Counted from the first letter of the stretch, positions 11,926 through 24,457 are shown. The stretch: DNA of 64,000 bases from Geosiphon pyriformis (GCA_016748015.1 JAAOMT010000129.1:607280-671279), one strand, 5' to 3'. The notes: generated by a model from the letters alone, not told the origin. Numbers and translations: made by a program.

Positions 11926-12654
11926 ATGAACTCCATCACCATTAAACAAGAACACCCTGCTGAAAGTTTTAGAATATTTTCTACTGGTGAAGACTACGGC
12001 AATTACAAAGGTATTTAACTTTTTCTTTTGGTCTTTTTGTCTTGAAACTGGTCACTATTTCCTATGCACTAGTAATACTTAACAATTCTTCTTTTTCTCT
12101 TTCTTTTTCACGCTTTCAGTCGATCACCCACTACAATTGGTAGACTCTCAACAAGTCAGCCATAACGAAGACAACGTGCAAGTGGTTCCCCACAGTGACA
12201 AAGGAGAACAAAGTCCAACCCCTCCGCCAACACTTTCAAAAGCTACTTATACCTGTAACCACTGTGGTAAGAAGTATAAGCACAGAAACTGCCTGGTTAA
12301 GGTAAAGCAAGACTTTTTCTCGGTTTCACAAGTGAAACTCGTCTCTCTTCTTTTCCACTTCTAAATCCCAAAACCAACACTCTTCAACTTTACTTCACTT
12401 CACTTCCTTGTAAATAGCACTTGTGGGAACACCACGAAAGTTGGGAGCTTTGTCTCAAGTTTAACTTGACCAAACATCAACAGGTGCAGATGATGGAGGT
12501 AAAGTTTTTCTTCCATACAAGGGAAACCTCGTTATCTATTCGTCTCTTGGAAAAGTTTTATGCTGAAAAAAGTAATTTTAATAATGATCTTTTGTGCTCT
12601 TAAAAATAGGCCGCGCAAATCCTCGTTGATCTTGCTTGTATAAAACAACATTAA
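11926..12654 (+). CDS. Small C2H2-type zinc-finger protein
   Basis: Four exons, 130 aa: 11926-12010, 12120-12301, 12418-12498, 12610-12654. The first half is acidic/Ser/Pro-rich with an Ile-Lys-Gln-Glu (IKQE) motif near the start. The second half is one fungal C2H2 module: YTCNHCGKKYKHRNCLVK, then HLWEHHESW, a helix with LTKHQQVQMMEAA and a short tail. The first Cys pair and the HLWEHH histidines fit a zinc site, and the KHQQVQ helix is a family signature in fungal proteins of this kind. It is probably a nuclear DNA-binding regulator. Two introns interrupt the finger-helix module. Target unknown. Confidence 0.8.
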
Positions 12655-13920
12655 ACATCACCCCTTCTTACTGTATATTTACACACACACACACACCCCC
12701 CCCCCCTTCTATATTTTTAATCTCTCTACGGCGAGAGCAAAGAAGCAAATTATCATATCGTACGAACAATTATTTAGCATATATGCCTTTGTTTCATGTT
12801 GTCGTCGGTTGTTTCATATTGTCCATAATGTTCCTCTACGCTTTCCCAAATTATTTCTTGGTCTACTACTCTTCCCGCAGTTCTCATCATCTACCCTCAA
12901 ATCTCTTTACCCCGTAAGAGTAATATCGGCTAATGCGTGAGAGGAATTAGGACAGGCATTTTAGAGGTAGAATTACGTGTTTCCCTATTGTACATAGAGT
13001 GTCCCTTCTAAAGTTGTTGATGAAATTCCTCTCGGAAATGTTTTTAGCAATCAGCAATGTTTTTATTATTATCCAATAGTAATTTTTCTTGATTCTTTGT
13101 TCTTTTTTCTCTGAAAAAAAAAAAACGACCTAAACCTTAAAAAGTCAAAGGAAGTGTCAGATGATAATCATTTATAAACCGTGTCCCATCTCGTGATAAG
13201 GAAAAAAATTGTCTGGAAAAAAAAATTAAAATTTTAGAGTACAAAGAAAAAGCTAATTTTATATTGAGGTTTTCAACCCACTAAAGGGGTCATCATGAAT
13301 TTCGTCAATTCTAAACGAACTCCCAAATGATATCTTCCACAGTTTTGATTGACCCAGTAGGGCTTTAAATAAGAGTCTAACAATCCTTTACCCACCTGGG
13401 CTTTTAAATTATCGACTTTTTAAACAGAAAACAAAATTTAATGCTTCGCGCGTACCATATTTTTCTTAACTGCTAAATTTGAAACATTAAACGAAAGATA
13501 CATTTTCACAATGACTTTTTGCTCGAAACATAACAAAACAGAATATTAATTTTCTTTTTTAGAATCTCCCTAACCACTTCCTCACGCCCAGGTTTTAAAC
13601 AAAGAAAAACGCGAGAAATATCCTCAAAAAAAATAATCTTACCAAACTATAAAAATGAAAGTTGGAACAAAAAAAAATACGATTCTTGTGGTTATATTAT
13701 ACTAGAAGGGGATAGTTGTGACATTTTCCGTTTTCCTTTTGTGGAAACGGATTTTACTCGATAAAGGTTACAATAGCTTCGTTCCATTAATGCAAGAAGT
13801 ACCCTTTGACCTGACAACTTGCATGTCCGCTGACCGTGTCAAATAATACTTGACGCGGTGATAATATCTATGTTTATTACAAGTTGTTTTTTATATTTTT
13901 CGTCTCGTTTTTCTTCGGAC

Positions 13921-13963
13921 GATAATGATGATGATGATGATGATGATGATGATAATGATGATG
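13921..13963. repeat. (GAT)n microsatellite followed by poly(A)
   Basis: About 12 GAT units with two single-base changes, then A(18). Confidence 0.9.
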
Positions 13964-14005
13964 TAAAAAAAAAAAAAAAAAAACTCACACAATAAGCTAT
14001 TTCAA

Positions 14006-14272
14006 ATGAATATCATCAAAAAACCTTATCAACCCAGCTCCCTTCTTCAAATCGTTTGTGAGACCGGAGAAATGGGTATTGGGAAAGCGGAGTGTGAAAG
14101 GATCGTCGCCAAAAAAATTTTGCCCAGTCATGTGCTCTTCACAAAATTTTTAAAAAATCAGCTGACCAATCAGGTTTTAATTGGTTGCCGCGTTTTCGTA
14201 TTTATGTTCTGTCACGGATCACAATTGGCTCTTAAAAATTTTTTAGAACGACAAACCTTTGGAAGCTTGTGA
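14006..14272 (+). other. Unplaced reading frame upstream of the ligase gene
   Basis: An 88-codon frame whose first half (about residues 1-50) has normal amino-acid composition, while the end looks like non-coding T-rich DNA. It may be an upstream ORF or a first exon spliced to the ligase leader. I do not recognise it. Confidence 0.2.
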
Positions 14273-14381
14273 CCTAGTACAAAACGACACCCTTTGCCAA
14301 ACTCAGTCACCATCCTGTTACGCCGCTGTCGTCGTCAGTGCTTGTCCCCCAAATATCGTCTCTTCATTAAAGGTTTTTTTA

Positions 14382-17154
14382 ATGTTGTCGAAACAGTTTC
14401 GATACTCTTTCTGGTTGACGCACGTACGTTTCACCGTATCGTGTTGTGCCATTGATTGCACAAGAAAAACTAGTATTATTAGTCTGCACAAGAAGCAACT
14501 AGGTGACGCTTCTCGCGTCTTTCTTGACGCGAGAAGATGCTATGCCGCCGACACCAGAAAGACCAAAAAGTCCGAAAAGTTGGAAGACGAACCTACTAAA
14601 GTTACAAAAGTTAGAAAATCACCTAAACCAAATGGCGCAATAAAGAAATCCTCAACATCAATCAAATTATCTAAGAAGAGCTCACAAGATATGATAAACT
14701 TACAGACTAATTTAACAAATGCTGAAGAGGAAGCATCTAAAAATATGCTTAATCTTGATTCAAGTCATGTGGATCCTAAAGAAATCATAACATATTCCGA
14801 ATCCAACGGAAAAGATTCGGATCAAGTTCAATCTCCGAATAATTTTAATTTGAATAATTCTTGCAACGACAATTCCAGAGATAATGAACCGAGTGTACTT
14901 GAAATTCAAGGGACTTTGATTGTGAAAGATTTTGGTACTGACTCTACTGAGCACATTTCAGGTGAAAGCATTTTCCAAGGGTCAAGAATTAAGGAGATCT
15001 TAAGTGAAGAATCGACAGAGACTGAAAATAAGAGGATTGATGATATTTCACCTGAAATGGAAGTCATTGAAGAAATTCAATCAAATATTCCTAATGAGTC
15101 CTCCCTAAAAGAAAATGAGATATGTACTAATGTCACCACAATAAATGAAGAAGATTCTAATACAATGGAACTTCCAACAAAAAGTGAACCTGATACCCTC
15201 CCCAACATTTCTGCCCAGGATTTAGTGTCCGAAAATCTCTTCCAAAAAATATCGGGATTAGAGAAAAAACTACAGGAATACGAGAAAAGGTTTTCGGTAA
15301 TAGAGGAAGAATTGATTGCTCATATGGACCTCTTCAAAGATCTCAGGGGAGGTTTTACTAAGACGATCGAGAATTTGCCGATCAAAAACTCAATCAAAAA
15401 GTTGGTGGAAAGTCGACAGTTGAATGTTGGTGAGGTAAGTAGATTCTACGTGCAGCGAGAAATTCGCAATGTACGGCAATCGCTATTCCTGAACAACTTT
15501 TCAATTATTTCCAATTAATCAGGTTTTTTCCTCGCGCGCCTTCAAAGGAACTGCGCCTGACCATGTCTCCGAGTAGCGAGTTATCAAACTTAGCAAAATT
15601 TATCAGTGAAATTGATTCAGAAAAAACTAATGCCAGGAAATTAGAGATTCTAAAAGAAAGAACAGAAGTCGTACAGCTTTTACGCCAATTAAATACCTCC
15701 AAATTTCATTTGACATCAGACACATTGAAAGCTTTTATTGCTCAATCTCCTTCAGATAAACTTGCAATAAATCTCAGTAAAGCCAAAAGTTACACTTCTT
15801 TATCTGAGCTTTTGAATGATTTAGCAAAACGTAATATCACTGGGCACAAGGCTCGCTATGCTTTTCAATTATTTCTACAAAATCATCTTCCTGAACCCTG
15901 GCAAAAGGACCTGATGTATAAAATCCTCGATAGGAAGCTTAATATTAAAATTTTGGCCAAGTCACTCAACAATGCATTCGATCAAGTGATTCCTACCTTC
16001 AAAGTTTCTTTGGCACATGAACTATCGGAATGCAAATTTGGGACTCTCTTTGATAAACCACGAAAGAGTAATCACGAATGGCTAATCTCCCAAAAGTTTG
16101 ACGGCGTAAGATGCCTCGCTCTAATAGGTCCTTCACTGCAAACCATACAGATAGTCTCTAGAACTGGCCGAGTGTTTGACTCCTTGGATCTGCTCAAGGA
16201 TATTATCCGAGAGTATTTCGGGGGACAATCATTTTTGCATGATCCGGAATGGCAAGATGGCTTGGTATTGGATGGAGAGCTTTGTGTTATGAAGGAAGAT
16301 GAGAACAACCTGGAACGAGAAAACTTTCGAGCAGCCATTGCCGTGAGCAAGCGCTCTTCTCAAATGCAAGATTTCAAATATAACGTTTTTGATTGTTTAA
16401 CTAAACAAGAATTTAAGGATGGGTCTGGAAATAGGAACCTTCGAGAACGAATAACATTCTTGAATGAGCGACTAACAAATACCCCTGTAGATGAATCAAG
16501 GAAGAGGATGATAAGCGTGGTGAAACAATCGCCTGTACAAACTGAACAAGAGCTTCAAGAGTGGTGGAATAAAGCTAAAAGTGAAGGATGGGAGGGTTTA
16601 ATCTTGAGAAAAAATATTGGATATGATGGCAAACGAAGGTGAATTCTTGGTATGAATTTGTTGAGTTTTGCTTGAGCTCGTCTTTCCTTGGTGGTCACCA
16701 TTTGCACGCCTGCTGCAGCTCCAATTTCCTGAAAATCAAACAAAGGAAGGAAAAAGAATTCACGATAATTGATATGGAAACCGGAATTATGAAAATAAAC
16801 GACAAGGAAGAAACTGTACTTGCCAATGTTTATGTTGATTTTGATGGTATGTCTTCATAATTTATCGGATGTTAGACTTTAACAATTTTCATAAATCTCA
16901 ATATTCTCAGGATTGTCGATTTATTAAATTATTTGATTGCCTTACACCACTCAGGCAATAGAGTAAGTGTTGGCAGCGGGTTCGATTGGGAAGAACGAGT
17001 AAAATATAAGGAACGAGGCTCAATAATAGGCAAGAAGATTACCGTAGAGTACACCAATGTTTCTTTTACAAGTGGGGAGGAAGGTAATGATGATATAAAA
17101 TCTTTACGCCATCCAAGGATGAAAAAAATTTGGGAGGGTGAGCGAGACCTATAA
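14382..17154 (+). CDS. ATP-dependent DNA ligase, phage T4-like, with mitochondrial-type leader
   Basis: Preferred model: 14382-15434, 15548-16638, 16719-16846, 16955-17154, 823 aa. Residues 1-~60 are basic and hydroxylated with almost no acids and end in ARRCYAAD, a typical mitochondrial presequence. Then comes a Lys/Ser-rich disordered linker and a short coiled coil (LEKKLQEYEKRF). The ligase part (~467 aa, close to T4 ligase in length) has a helical N-terminal domain, QKFDGVR (motif I, adenylated Lys at 16094), LDGELCV (motif III), WEGLILRK (motif IV), FLKIKQ (motif V) and an OB-fold end (VGSGFDWEER, SLRHPRMKKIWEGERD). It should seal nicks, probably in mitochondria (inference). A second acceptor at 15522 instead gives a 368-aa protein that stops at 15576, overlapping the ATG at 15563 that would start the ligase alone. 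Which form is made cannot be decided here. Confidence 0.85.
14509..14536 (+). repeat. Perfect 11-bp inverted repeat inside the ligase leader
   Basis: CTTCTCGCGTC, six-base loop, GACGCGAGAAG. It is GC-rich in an AT-rich gene and lies in the codons for the presequence end. Confidence 0.85.
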
Positions 17155-17494
17155 ACCTTCTATGAATATGTATCATATGAATCATAGAAGAGCACTTGTT
17201 GGTAACTTTAATTGAGCTAATTAATCGTGATTCAAGATTTTTTATTGTCAGGATTCCTCAGAGAAAATTAACACTTTTTCAAAGTGCGAGGACGCAGATC
17301 TACCTGATTGAGGCAAAATTAATTTGTGATTGACGAATGAATTGCTTGCTACCTTGCGATAAATTTTCTTTAGAAGTCCAATTATCACCACTACTCGTGT
17401 GATTTCATGAGTATTCTTCGAAAATTTTTAAATGATTAATGTTTTGGCCATTTCGTAACCATTTCATTGAAAATAAAATCTTACACCTAAAGCT
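17155..17494. other. Convergent intergenic region, ligase / HMBS
   Basis: 340 bp between two convergent stop codons. No feature recognised beyond expected 3' UTRs. Confidence 0.5.
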
Positions 17495-18690
17495 CTACTT
17501 TCTTGATTCTGTTAATTTCTTGAGAATTTTATCAGCCCCTCTAGTTTTTAAAATATTGGCCACTTGTTTGCCTAGTTTAATAGTAGCTTCAACGCCCCCA
17601 TCATCAACCTCTTCTGTTCCATCTGCTTCAATAACTTCGGATCCATCCAAACTTGCTACCAATGCACTTAATCTCAAGTATCGTTTGTAGCTTTGTTCAT
17701 TTCCTTTGTCAGCATTACCAATTTGTATAAACTCAGTGTAGACACCAATTGGAACGCTACAACCACCTTCTAATGTTCTTAGTAATGAGCGTTCTGCGGT
17801 ACACCTTAATCGAGTGTCTCGATCCTCCAATACGGATAGTATCTCCAATACTTCAGAATCTTCGGAACGGCATTCTACCGCCAAAGCACCCTGCCCAACC
17901 GCATGAAGAATTGTAGATTTTTCCAGAGTTTGAGAGATGCGATCACTCCATCCTAACCGAACTAAACCTGCAACGGCCAGGATCAATGCGGAATATGGTC
18001 CATCTGGGGCATCTAATTTTGAAAGGCGGGTGTTTCTAACCGATAACAGTTGACCTTGGGATATTAGGAAAGGGCAATTAAAGAGCGATAATAAGACCGA
18101 GTGATATTGTACTTACAAATTTCCTCGCTACGTTATCACAAATTGTATACAAAACAGAAAGTAGATTGTTAACGAAAAAAATGATAAAATTTTCATAAGT
18201 ATAAAACCCAGACTCAATATATAATTACCACATCATGAAACACTAAATGAGGAAATGCTCTTCTTAATTGAGCCGCTCTTCTAACGCTACTCGTCCCGAC
18301 TATACTTCCTTCCGGCAGCTCCTCTAGTTTTCGCGCATCTAAACCTTTCTTAATCACGGCCGCATCCTTTGGATCCTCCCGTTTTAATATAGCACCTACC
18401 GCCATCCCCTCTGGCAAAGTTGTCGGCAAATCTTTTAAACTATGAACCACCAGATCGACCGATTTATTTTGCAACGCGATCTCTAACTCTTTGGTGAATA
18501 ACGATTTTTCGCCGATTTGAAAAAGGGGTTTGGAAAGAATCTGATCCCCGGTGGTCGACATCGATATAATTTGAAAAGATAGGGTTGGATACGCGGCAAT
18601 GAGAGCATTGTAAACTTCTTGAGTTTGCACGAGGGCTAGTTGTGATTTTCGAGTGCCTATTATGAAGGTCTTTTGCGTGGAAGACGACAT
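17495..18690 (-). CDS. HEM3: Hydroxymethylbilane synthase (porphobilinogen deaminase)
   Basis: Three exons, 337 aa: 18690-18229, 18127-18117 (only 11 nt) and 18035-17495. It joins four porphobilinogens into hydroxymethylbilane in haem synthesis, in the cytosol. Recognised motifs: [13 protein letters not shown] near the N-terminus, [28 protein letters not shown] (with the catalytic Asp), [21 protein letters not shown] across the microexon, [29 protein letters not shown] (with the Cys that binds the dipyrromethane cofactor) and a C-terminal KGADK-like helix (TRGADKILK). Length matches the family. The 11-nt exon supplies Arg-Gly-Asn and two bases of Leu in a substrate-binding loop; skipping it would break the frame. 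Convergent with the ligase gene. Confidence 0.97.
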
Positions 18691-19175
18691 GAAAGTGGGA
18701 ATCCCCAGGGATCAATTTGGTTTATGCAGGGTCCACCAACAATAGGATGATCTGATAAATATTAGGGTGATTGAAATTTTACTTTAAGCATGTGATATCT
18801 TGAATCTCGACATATAAATTAATGTTTCTTTGCATGATTACATCATAATTTGCTGTTAAGAAAGGAAATTTTCAATCAAATAATTGCCTATCAAATATCC
18901 TAATATAGGCACAATGTAACATGCTTTTGCGGCCATATTTTTGAAATCACAAGTATAAAAATATTAACAATGATGTAATAGATTCGGGATTGGATATTAC
19001 CGAATGATGATTTTAAAAGTAATCGTTAAAGCAGCGTGTAAATCAGTTTTTTCTAAATCAAAAATATACATATATTTAAATTTGAATGAGTCTAGGTTTC
19101 TACCATCTAGGTGTGAGTTGATGATGCATTTAGATTTAATATACATTTGACCCTCTGAAGAATCCAGATTCCACT
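18691..19175. other. Intergenic region between HEM3 start and ATPase stop
   Basis: 485 bp that should contain the HEM3 promoter and the ATPase 3' UTR. No clear motif seen. Confidence 0.45.
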
Positions 19176-21353
19176 TTAAAAGAACCATCGAGTTTTCTTC
19201 TCGTTGCCCCATCGAACAATTTGATCATTTTTTCGACTCCAAATCAATTCTCTTGTGCGCTGCTCTTTGTCCACCTCTTCCACTCGTTCGATCACATTCT
19301 GTAACAAATCATCAAAACCTTCTTCATTTACTATCCGTACGAAAAGGTTCCACAAGATTTTTGAATCTGCTCTCACGTTATCCTGAAGATCTACCACAAT
19401 AATACCATCGTGATCTAATCGACGTAAAAAACGCGAATTGCCGGTAATTACACGACATTTGTTCAGCTTAAGTGTTTTGTTAGGTGATTTTACTATAGCA
19501 CGAATCAATTTCCAAGCTGCTGCCGCGTATTTTTGCTCATCAAATTCGGATTCCTCAAAGTCTGGGATCAGGCCTATTGTGTTAGTTATCCATGTTTCTT
19601 CCTCTTCCTCCATTTGTTGTGCTGCATCTAGTAAGCGGTAAGAATGTAGCGAAATGGTTTTCGGATAGAAAAAATAGTAAAAATTTAGGAAATATCATAA
19701 GATTGAACCTTATAAGCATTACCATTCACTCACTCACTCACTCACTCACTCACTCACCTTCAAGATTGTCACTTCTTGCTAACCGATTTAAACATGCCAG
19801 GCGTCCTCCAACACGATGTTTGACATAATTTTCCAGAATTTGATCCGGGTCTTGAATGTCTCTATGTCGACGCCTATCTTTCAAAAACTTTATAGCTTGG
19901 GTATTAGGCAAATCCGTCACCCTAATCACATCCATTCGTGCAGCATTTCTTTCTGATTATTAAAATAAAGAAATTACAAAGACTGGGAAGAAAATGCAAA
20001 TGTTCATCGTGAAATACTCACTCATACGCTCATAGACAGAATAATCATCAGTATTGAAAACCATGGTTACAATTTTGGTAGCCGCCCAAGCTTCTGCCCT
20101 TTGTTGGATCAGTTCCAATAAATCTGTCCCATCCTCGTCATCTTTGAATGAGTGGATATTATTGATTACTAATATTAAAGGAACGCCTTTTTTCAAGAAA
20201 TACTTATGAGCTACGATTTCAACCATGTTTAGGGCTTTCTCGACATCCAGCAATGCAGAACCTATCACGCAAAAGAAAAATATTAAAGTTATTTGAATAG
20301 GTGAATGGAGTTACAACAAAATTTGGAGGACTTACCCCTTTCTGGGGCCTCTCTCGCAAATAGACCACCAACATAATCCTCCCTATAAGTATAATTTAAG
20401 GCTTTTCCAAGCCTAGTCTTGAAAACTTCACTGTCCGAATGTGCTTCACAAAATACTACACCGTTGTGTTTAACTTTGTCCATTGCGCTCAAGACCAGTT
20501 GCGTTTTCCCGGTCCCCTTCTCGCCAACAAGTAAATAGTATTTTGATCTTGTTTGACCAGCAATTACTTGGTTTATTTTTTCTCGGTTTTTGTCCGGAAA
20601 GTAATCATCATTCAAGCTTGATTTCAAGAGTGGTGAAGGTTTGGTAAAAGCAAGCCACACTTTATGAACCTCATTCCATTCATACCTATGAAATGTACGA
20701 TTTTAAAGAATGAGTATTAAGGTCTTGCAGAAAGTATTGAGCATTGGATTTTTTGGGAAGCCAACCATGTCTGATATAATACACCACCAAGTCCTACTGC
20801 CGCCAATCCCATTACTGTAGTCAAGACGGCATCCATTACACGTGGGGACAACCATTGAGTGCGGCCAGATTTTTTTTGTTGCTGTTGACCCTTTTTCTGA
20901 TCCTTTTGATCATTATCTTCGTCTAGAGCAGTTTCAGCTGATTTTTCGACGAGCGGTTGAAACGGATCTGATAAAATTTGAATGAAATAATTTATCATCG
21001 GATATCGTTTAAGCATTTTTTCTAGTCACTTAAAATAAAAATTTGTCAATATGTTGAGAAATGACCATGGAATTACCGGGAAAGGGGTCCCATACTCCAG
21101 CGGCGTTTGTATCCTGGTTCAAGTTTCTTTGTTGCTGTAGCTGAAAATATTTTACGCTGCCAGAGCCAGAAGAAATCTCGTTTGATCCGAAAAAAAAAGT
21201 CAGAGGTCTTTTGAAGGAGCCTGGACTAGTCCGTTTTAAGAAACGATTGTTTAAAACGGTGACGAAACCACCTTCTTTAATAGAAGTTTCTGAACGAAGT
21301 CGTAAAGTTGGTGGTGGTGACAAAACCAAGAACTGACGAGGAAAACGATGCAT
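19176..21353 (-). CDS. Mitochondrial-type membrane-anchored P-loop ATPase
   Basis: Six exons, 571 aa: 21353-21077, 20967-20766, 20685-20336, 20261-20022, 19952-19758, 19627-19176. The N-terminus (MHRFPRQFL...) is basic and acid-poor, like a mitochondrial presequence. A Gln/Lys-rich stretch is followed by one membrane segment (~residues 133-155, VLTTVMGLAAVGLGGVLYQTW). The ATPase domain has Walker A GEKGTGKT, a Walker B strand LILVINN with no acidic residue after it, and ALLDVEKA, LIQQRAEAWA and VFNTDDY blocks. A helical C-terminal region ends in a predicted winged-helix-like part. It resembles a family of fungal AAA-like mitochondrial ATPases with a C-terminal winged helix; the exact function is unknown to me. 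Intron 5 starts inside a GTGA microsatellite, and intron 2 has a weak donor (GTTGGC). Confidence 0.82.
19726..19757. repeat. (GTGA)n microsatellite at a splice donor
   Basis: About eight tandem CACT units on the + strand. On the coding strand of the ATPase gene this is GTGAGTGAGTGA..., directly after exon 5. Confidence 0.9.
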
Positions 21354-22007
<654 letters not shown>

Positions 22008-24044
22008 ATGACAAAACCTCGGGCAACGATTACATCTAACAAAATCAATAGTTCAACTGCTCGCGAACTGCGGAATAGAACCGCAGCAATAGCGCTTAGA
22101 CATGAGCTTTCGGATAGTGATGACTTTGATGGTAAAATGCTTAAAGATTTTCCATGTGACTTTGAAATTTTTATCATATTCCATGTTATTTCTCAATTAT
22201 TCCTGAAAGAAGGTCCAAGTAAAATTGGAGCCATGGCAAAAGCAAGAGTTCGCAAGAATATTACTGTTCCTGAAGATGAGGCAACCGCTTCAAGCCGTAT
22301 CAATAATTCTAAAATTTCCAACGCAAAACTAGGCGTTACGGCAAAAACAATCAAAGCAAGAGCTAAAGATAAAGCGAAACCTAAAAAGTCAATCGGCCTT
22401 ACTGCGAAGCGTCGAAAGATAGCCGATCAAGATGATGATCTTTCAATTAGCGAGGATGATTTTACAGGAGAATTTCATAATCAAGCTTTAATAGCTAGTG
22501 ATGAAGACGACAATAATGAAGATTTCAATCATGAGCCCACAGATGAGCCCGGAAGTACAGGGTGAGCATTCATTCTTTAGTTATCCTTGGGAACTTGGCG
22601 TTAATAGTGTAATGCTAAATTTGAAAAAACTGGATTCCAAGAAGCCAAGATATTACTGATTTAATTGGGCTGTTTCATTGTGAGTTTTCGTTTTGACCCA
22701 AAAGCAGAAAGGTCTGATTTTTATTTCACTACTTTAGTCGATGGCGATTACTAAAATCCATTTTTGTACCTTATGGCTATCACGATTTACCCATTACTAC
22801 TTCTACTTCTCCGCTTGCTCTTCCTTCTTCACCTATTTCAAAATTAAACGAATCATCGATCATGAAACCAAAATCAATTGAAATGAACACGAATTCCCAA
22901 AATGAAAATTTAACCAACCCTATCGTAATCCATGATGACCCTTATGAAATTATTGTCATATCTTCCTCTTCTGATGACGAAACAATTTCTTCCGAAAAAA
23001 CTATATCTTCAAACAAAACCATTTCCTCATGTGAAACCTTGTCCGCGTTTTCCTCCTCTTCAGCTAAACAACGAAAGAAATCCACTTTGCGCTTCCACAA
23101 ATTTGGACATGAACAAGAGGCTAGGCTTAATGAAGCCATTGAAAAAATTAATGGTGAAGGTGGTCTTTTGAACACTTGGTTAGCCGAAAAGTAATTATTA
23201 TTTTATTATTGTAGTTGTTTGTTGTAGTTGTTATTTTCTTTGGAATGGTTATGATACGAAAATTACATTCTTAATTTTCAGAAAAGAGTTAAGTTTGAAT
23301 GCAAAAAAGGAAATGGATGAACATTTAGAAAGACAAGATGATAACATTAAAAAATTAAAAGCTGGGTTCGAAAAGTATCAGGTTTGCTCTCAATGATAAT
23401 TCATTTTATTGCTTTGTCCTTTTCAGGCCAATTCATAAATTCACTAAATTATTAAATAATCAAGTCAACTACAACGAAGACAATTGACCATCTCACTAAA
23501 CTTCATACGCAATCATTACGGCTTCAACGAGAACTTGATAAAGAGTTAAATCATCTTTGTGGGTATTTTATTTCATGTTTAGATAACATGTTTTTAAGTA
23601 AAAATTCTATTAATATTTTCTTTGAATTTCGCATGAAAAAGATGAAACAGATGAGTCCGAATTGAATGAATCTCTAAGTGGTTTCATAAAAGAACAGAAA
23701 CAGACTCTCAAGAGTCTCTTGACTGTAAATAAGGTAAAAGATTTTAGGGAAAAATTTATGGGAATTTTTTTATTATTTAAATGGATTATTAATGTCATTT
23801 TTATGATTTCCTTTTGGAAGGAGAATCATGACATCATGGTGCTTAAAAGAAGACTTTCAGGTTTATGAAAGTTTATTATGATAAAGAGTTTCCCAATAAA
23901 ATTCTCCAGGCGCTCGTTTACCCGGTTTTCTGATTAATGAAAAGTGGTTTTTTATTCGTGAATGCAGAAAAGCAGGGATTTGAACTTGAAAATATTCCTA
24001 AATACAATTATTTAGGCAAAGCCTTAAAGTTCAAAGAGGTATAA
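22008..24044 (+). CDS. Unidentified acidic, coiled-coil protein
   Basis: Eight exons, 443 aa, all phases closing: 22008-22131, 22210-22561, 22738-23190, 23282-23381, 23465-23558, 23642-23733, 23821-23860, 23968-24044. I do not recognise the family. Residues 1-~160 are basic with Lys/Arg patches like nuclear localisation signals (KPKKSIGLTAKRRK), followed by acidic Ser/Asp clusters (DDDLSISEDD, SDEDDNNED). A short hydrophobic motif (LLKSIFVPYGYHDLPI) opens exon 3, then Ser-rich sequence (ISSSSDDE). The last ~180 residues are heptad-like helices (KKEMDEHLERQDDNIKKLKAGFEKY and onward). A nuclear scaffold or chromosome-associated protein would fit, as a guess only. Intron 1 (78 nt) is open and in frame, so retention would still code. 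Confidence 0.7.
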
Positions 24045-24457
24045 TAATAATAACAATAATAATAATAATAATAATATAATCACCACTAATAAATTAATTT
24101 TCCAATTCAAATAAACGCTTTTTCTATGTAAATGCAAGATATTCATTTTAAATGTTTTCAACTTACAAATCGTTTTCAATATCACATTAAATTACATCAC
24201 AAATTAATCGCATTTCAAAGGAATTAAGCCGACATACTATTTCTAATCGCATGGAGGGATTGAAAAATTAAAACGATCATTTATGGTATAAAAAAAAATA
24301 CATGCATGAGATATTTCAAAGTATTTTTTATTTGATAAAAAATCAGCATCGCAAAACGTGGAAATTGATTCAAGAAATCTGATTTGATTAAAAAAAAATT
24401 TTTTCCTTGAAAATTTATTTTGCTTCTCTACTTTTAAAATGAGTCTTTCTAACGGTT

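Larger units (their letters stand above)
12655..14381. other. Intergenic region upstream of the ligase gene
   Basis: Apart from one unplaced reading frame (14006-14272) and a GAT microsatellite, I see no gene. The first few hundred bases should be the 3' UTR of the C2H2 gene. The last few hundred should be the promoter and 5' UTR of the ligase gene. Confidence 0.45.

Noticed and set aside
16072-16350. Open minus-strand frame inside the ligase exon
   Set aside because: Shadow of the ligase coding frame, whose motifs are on the plus strand.
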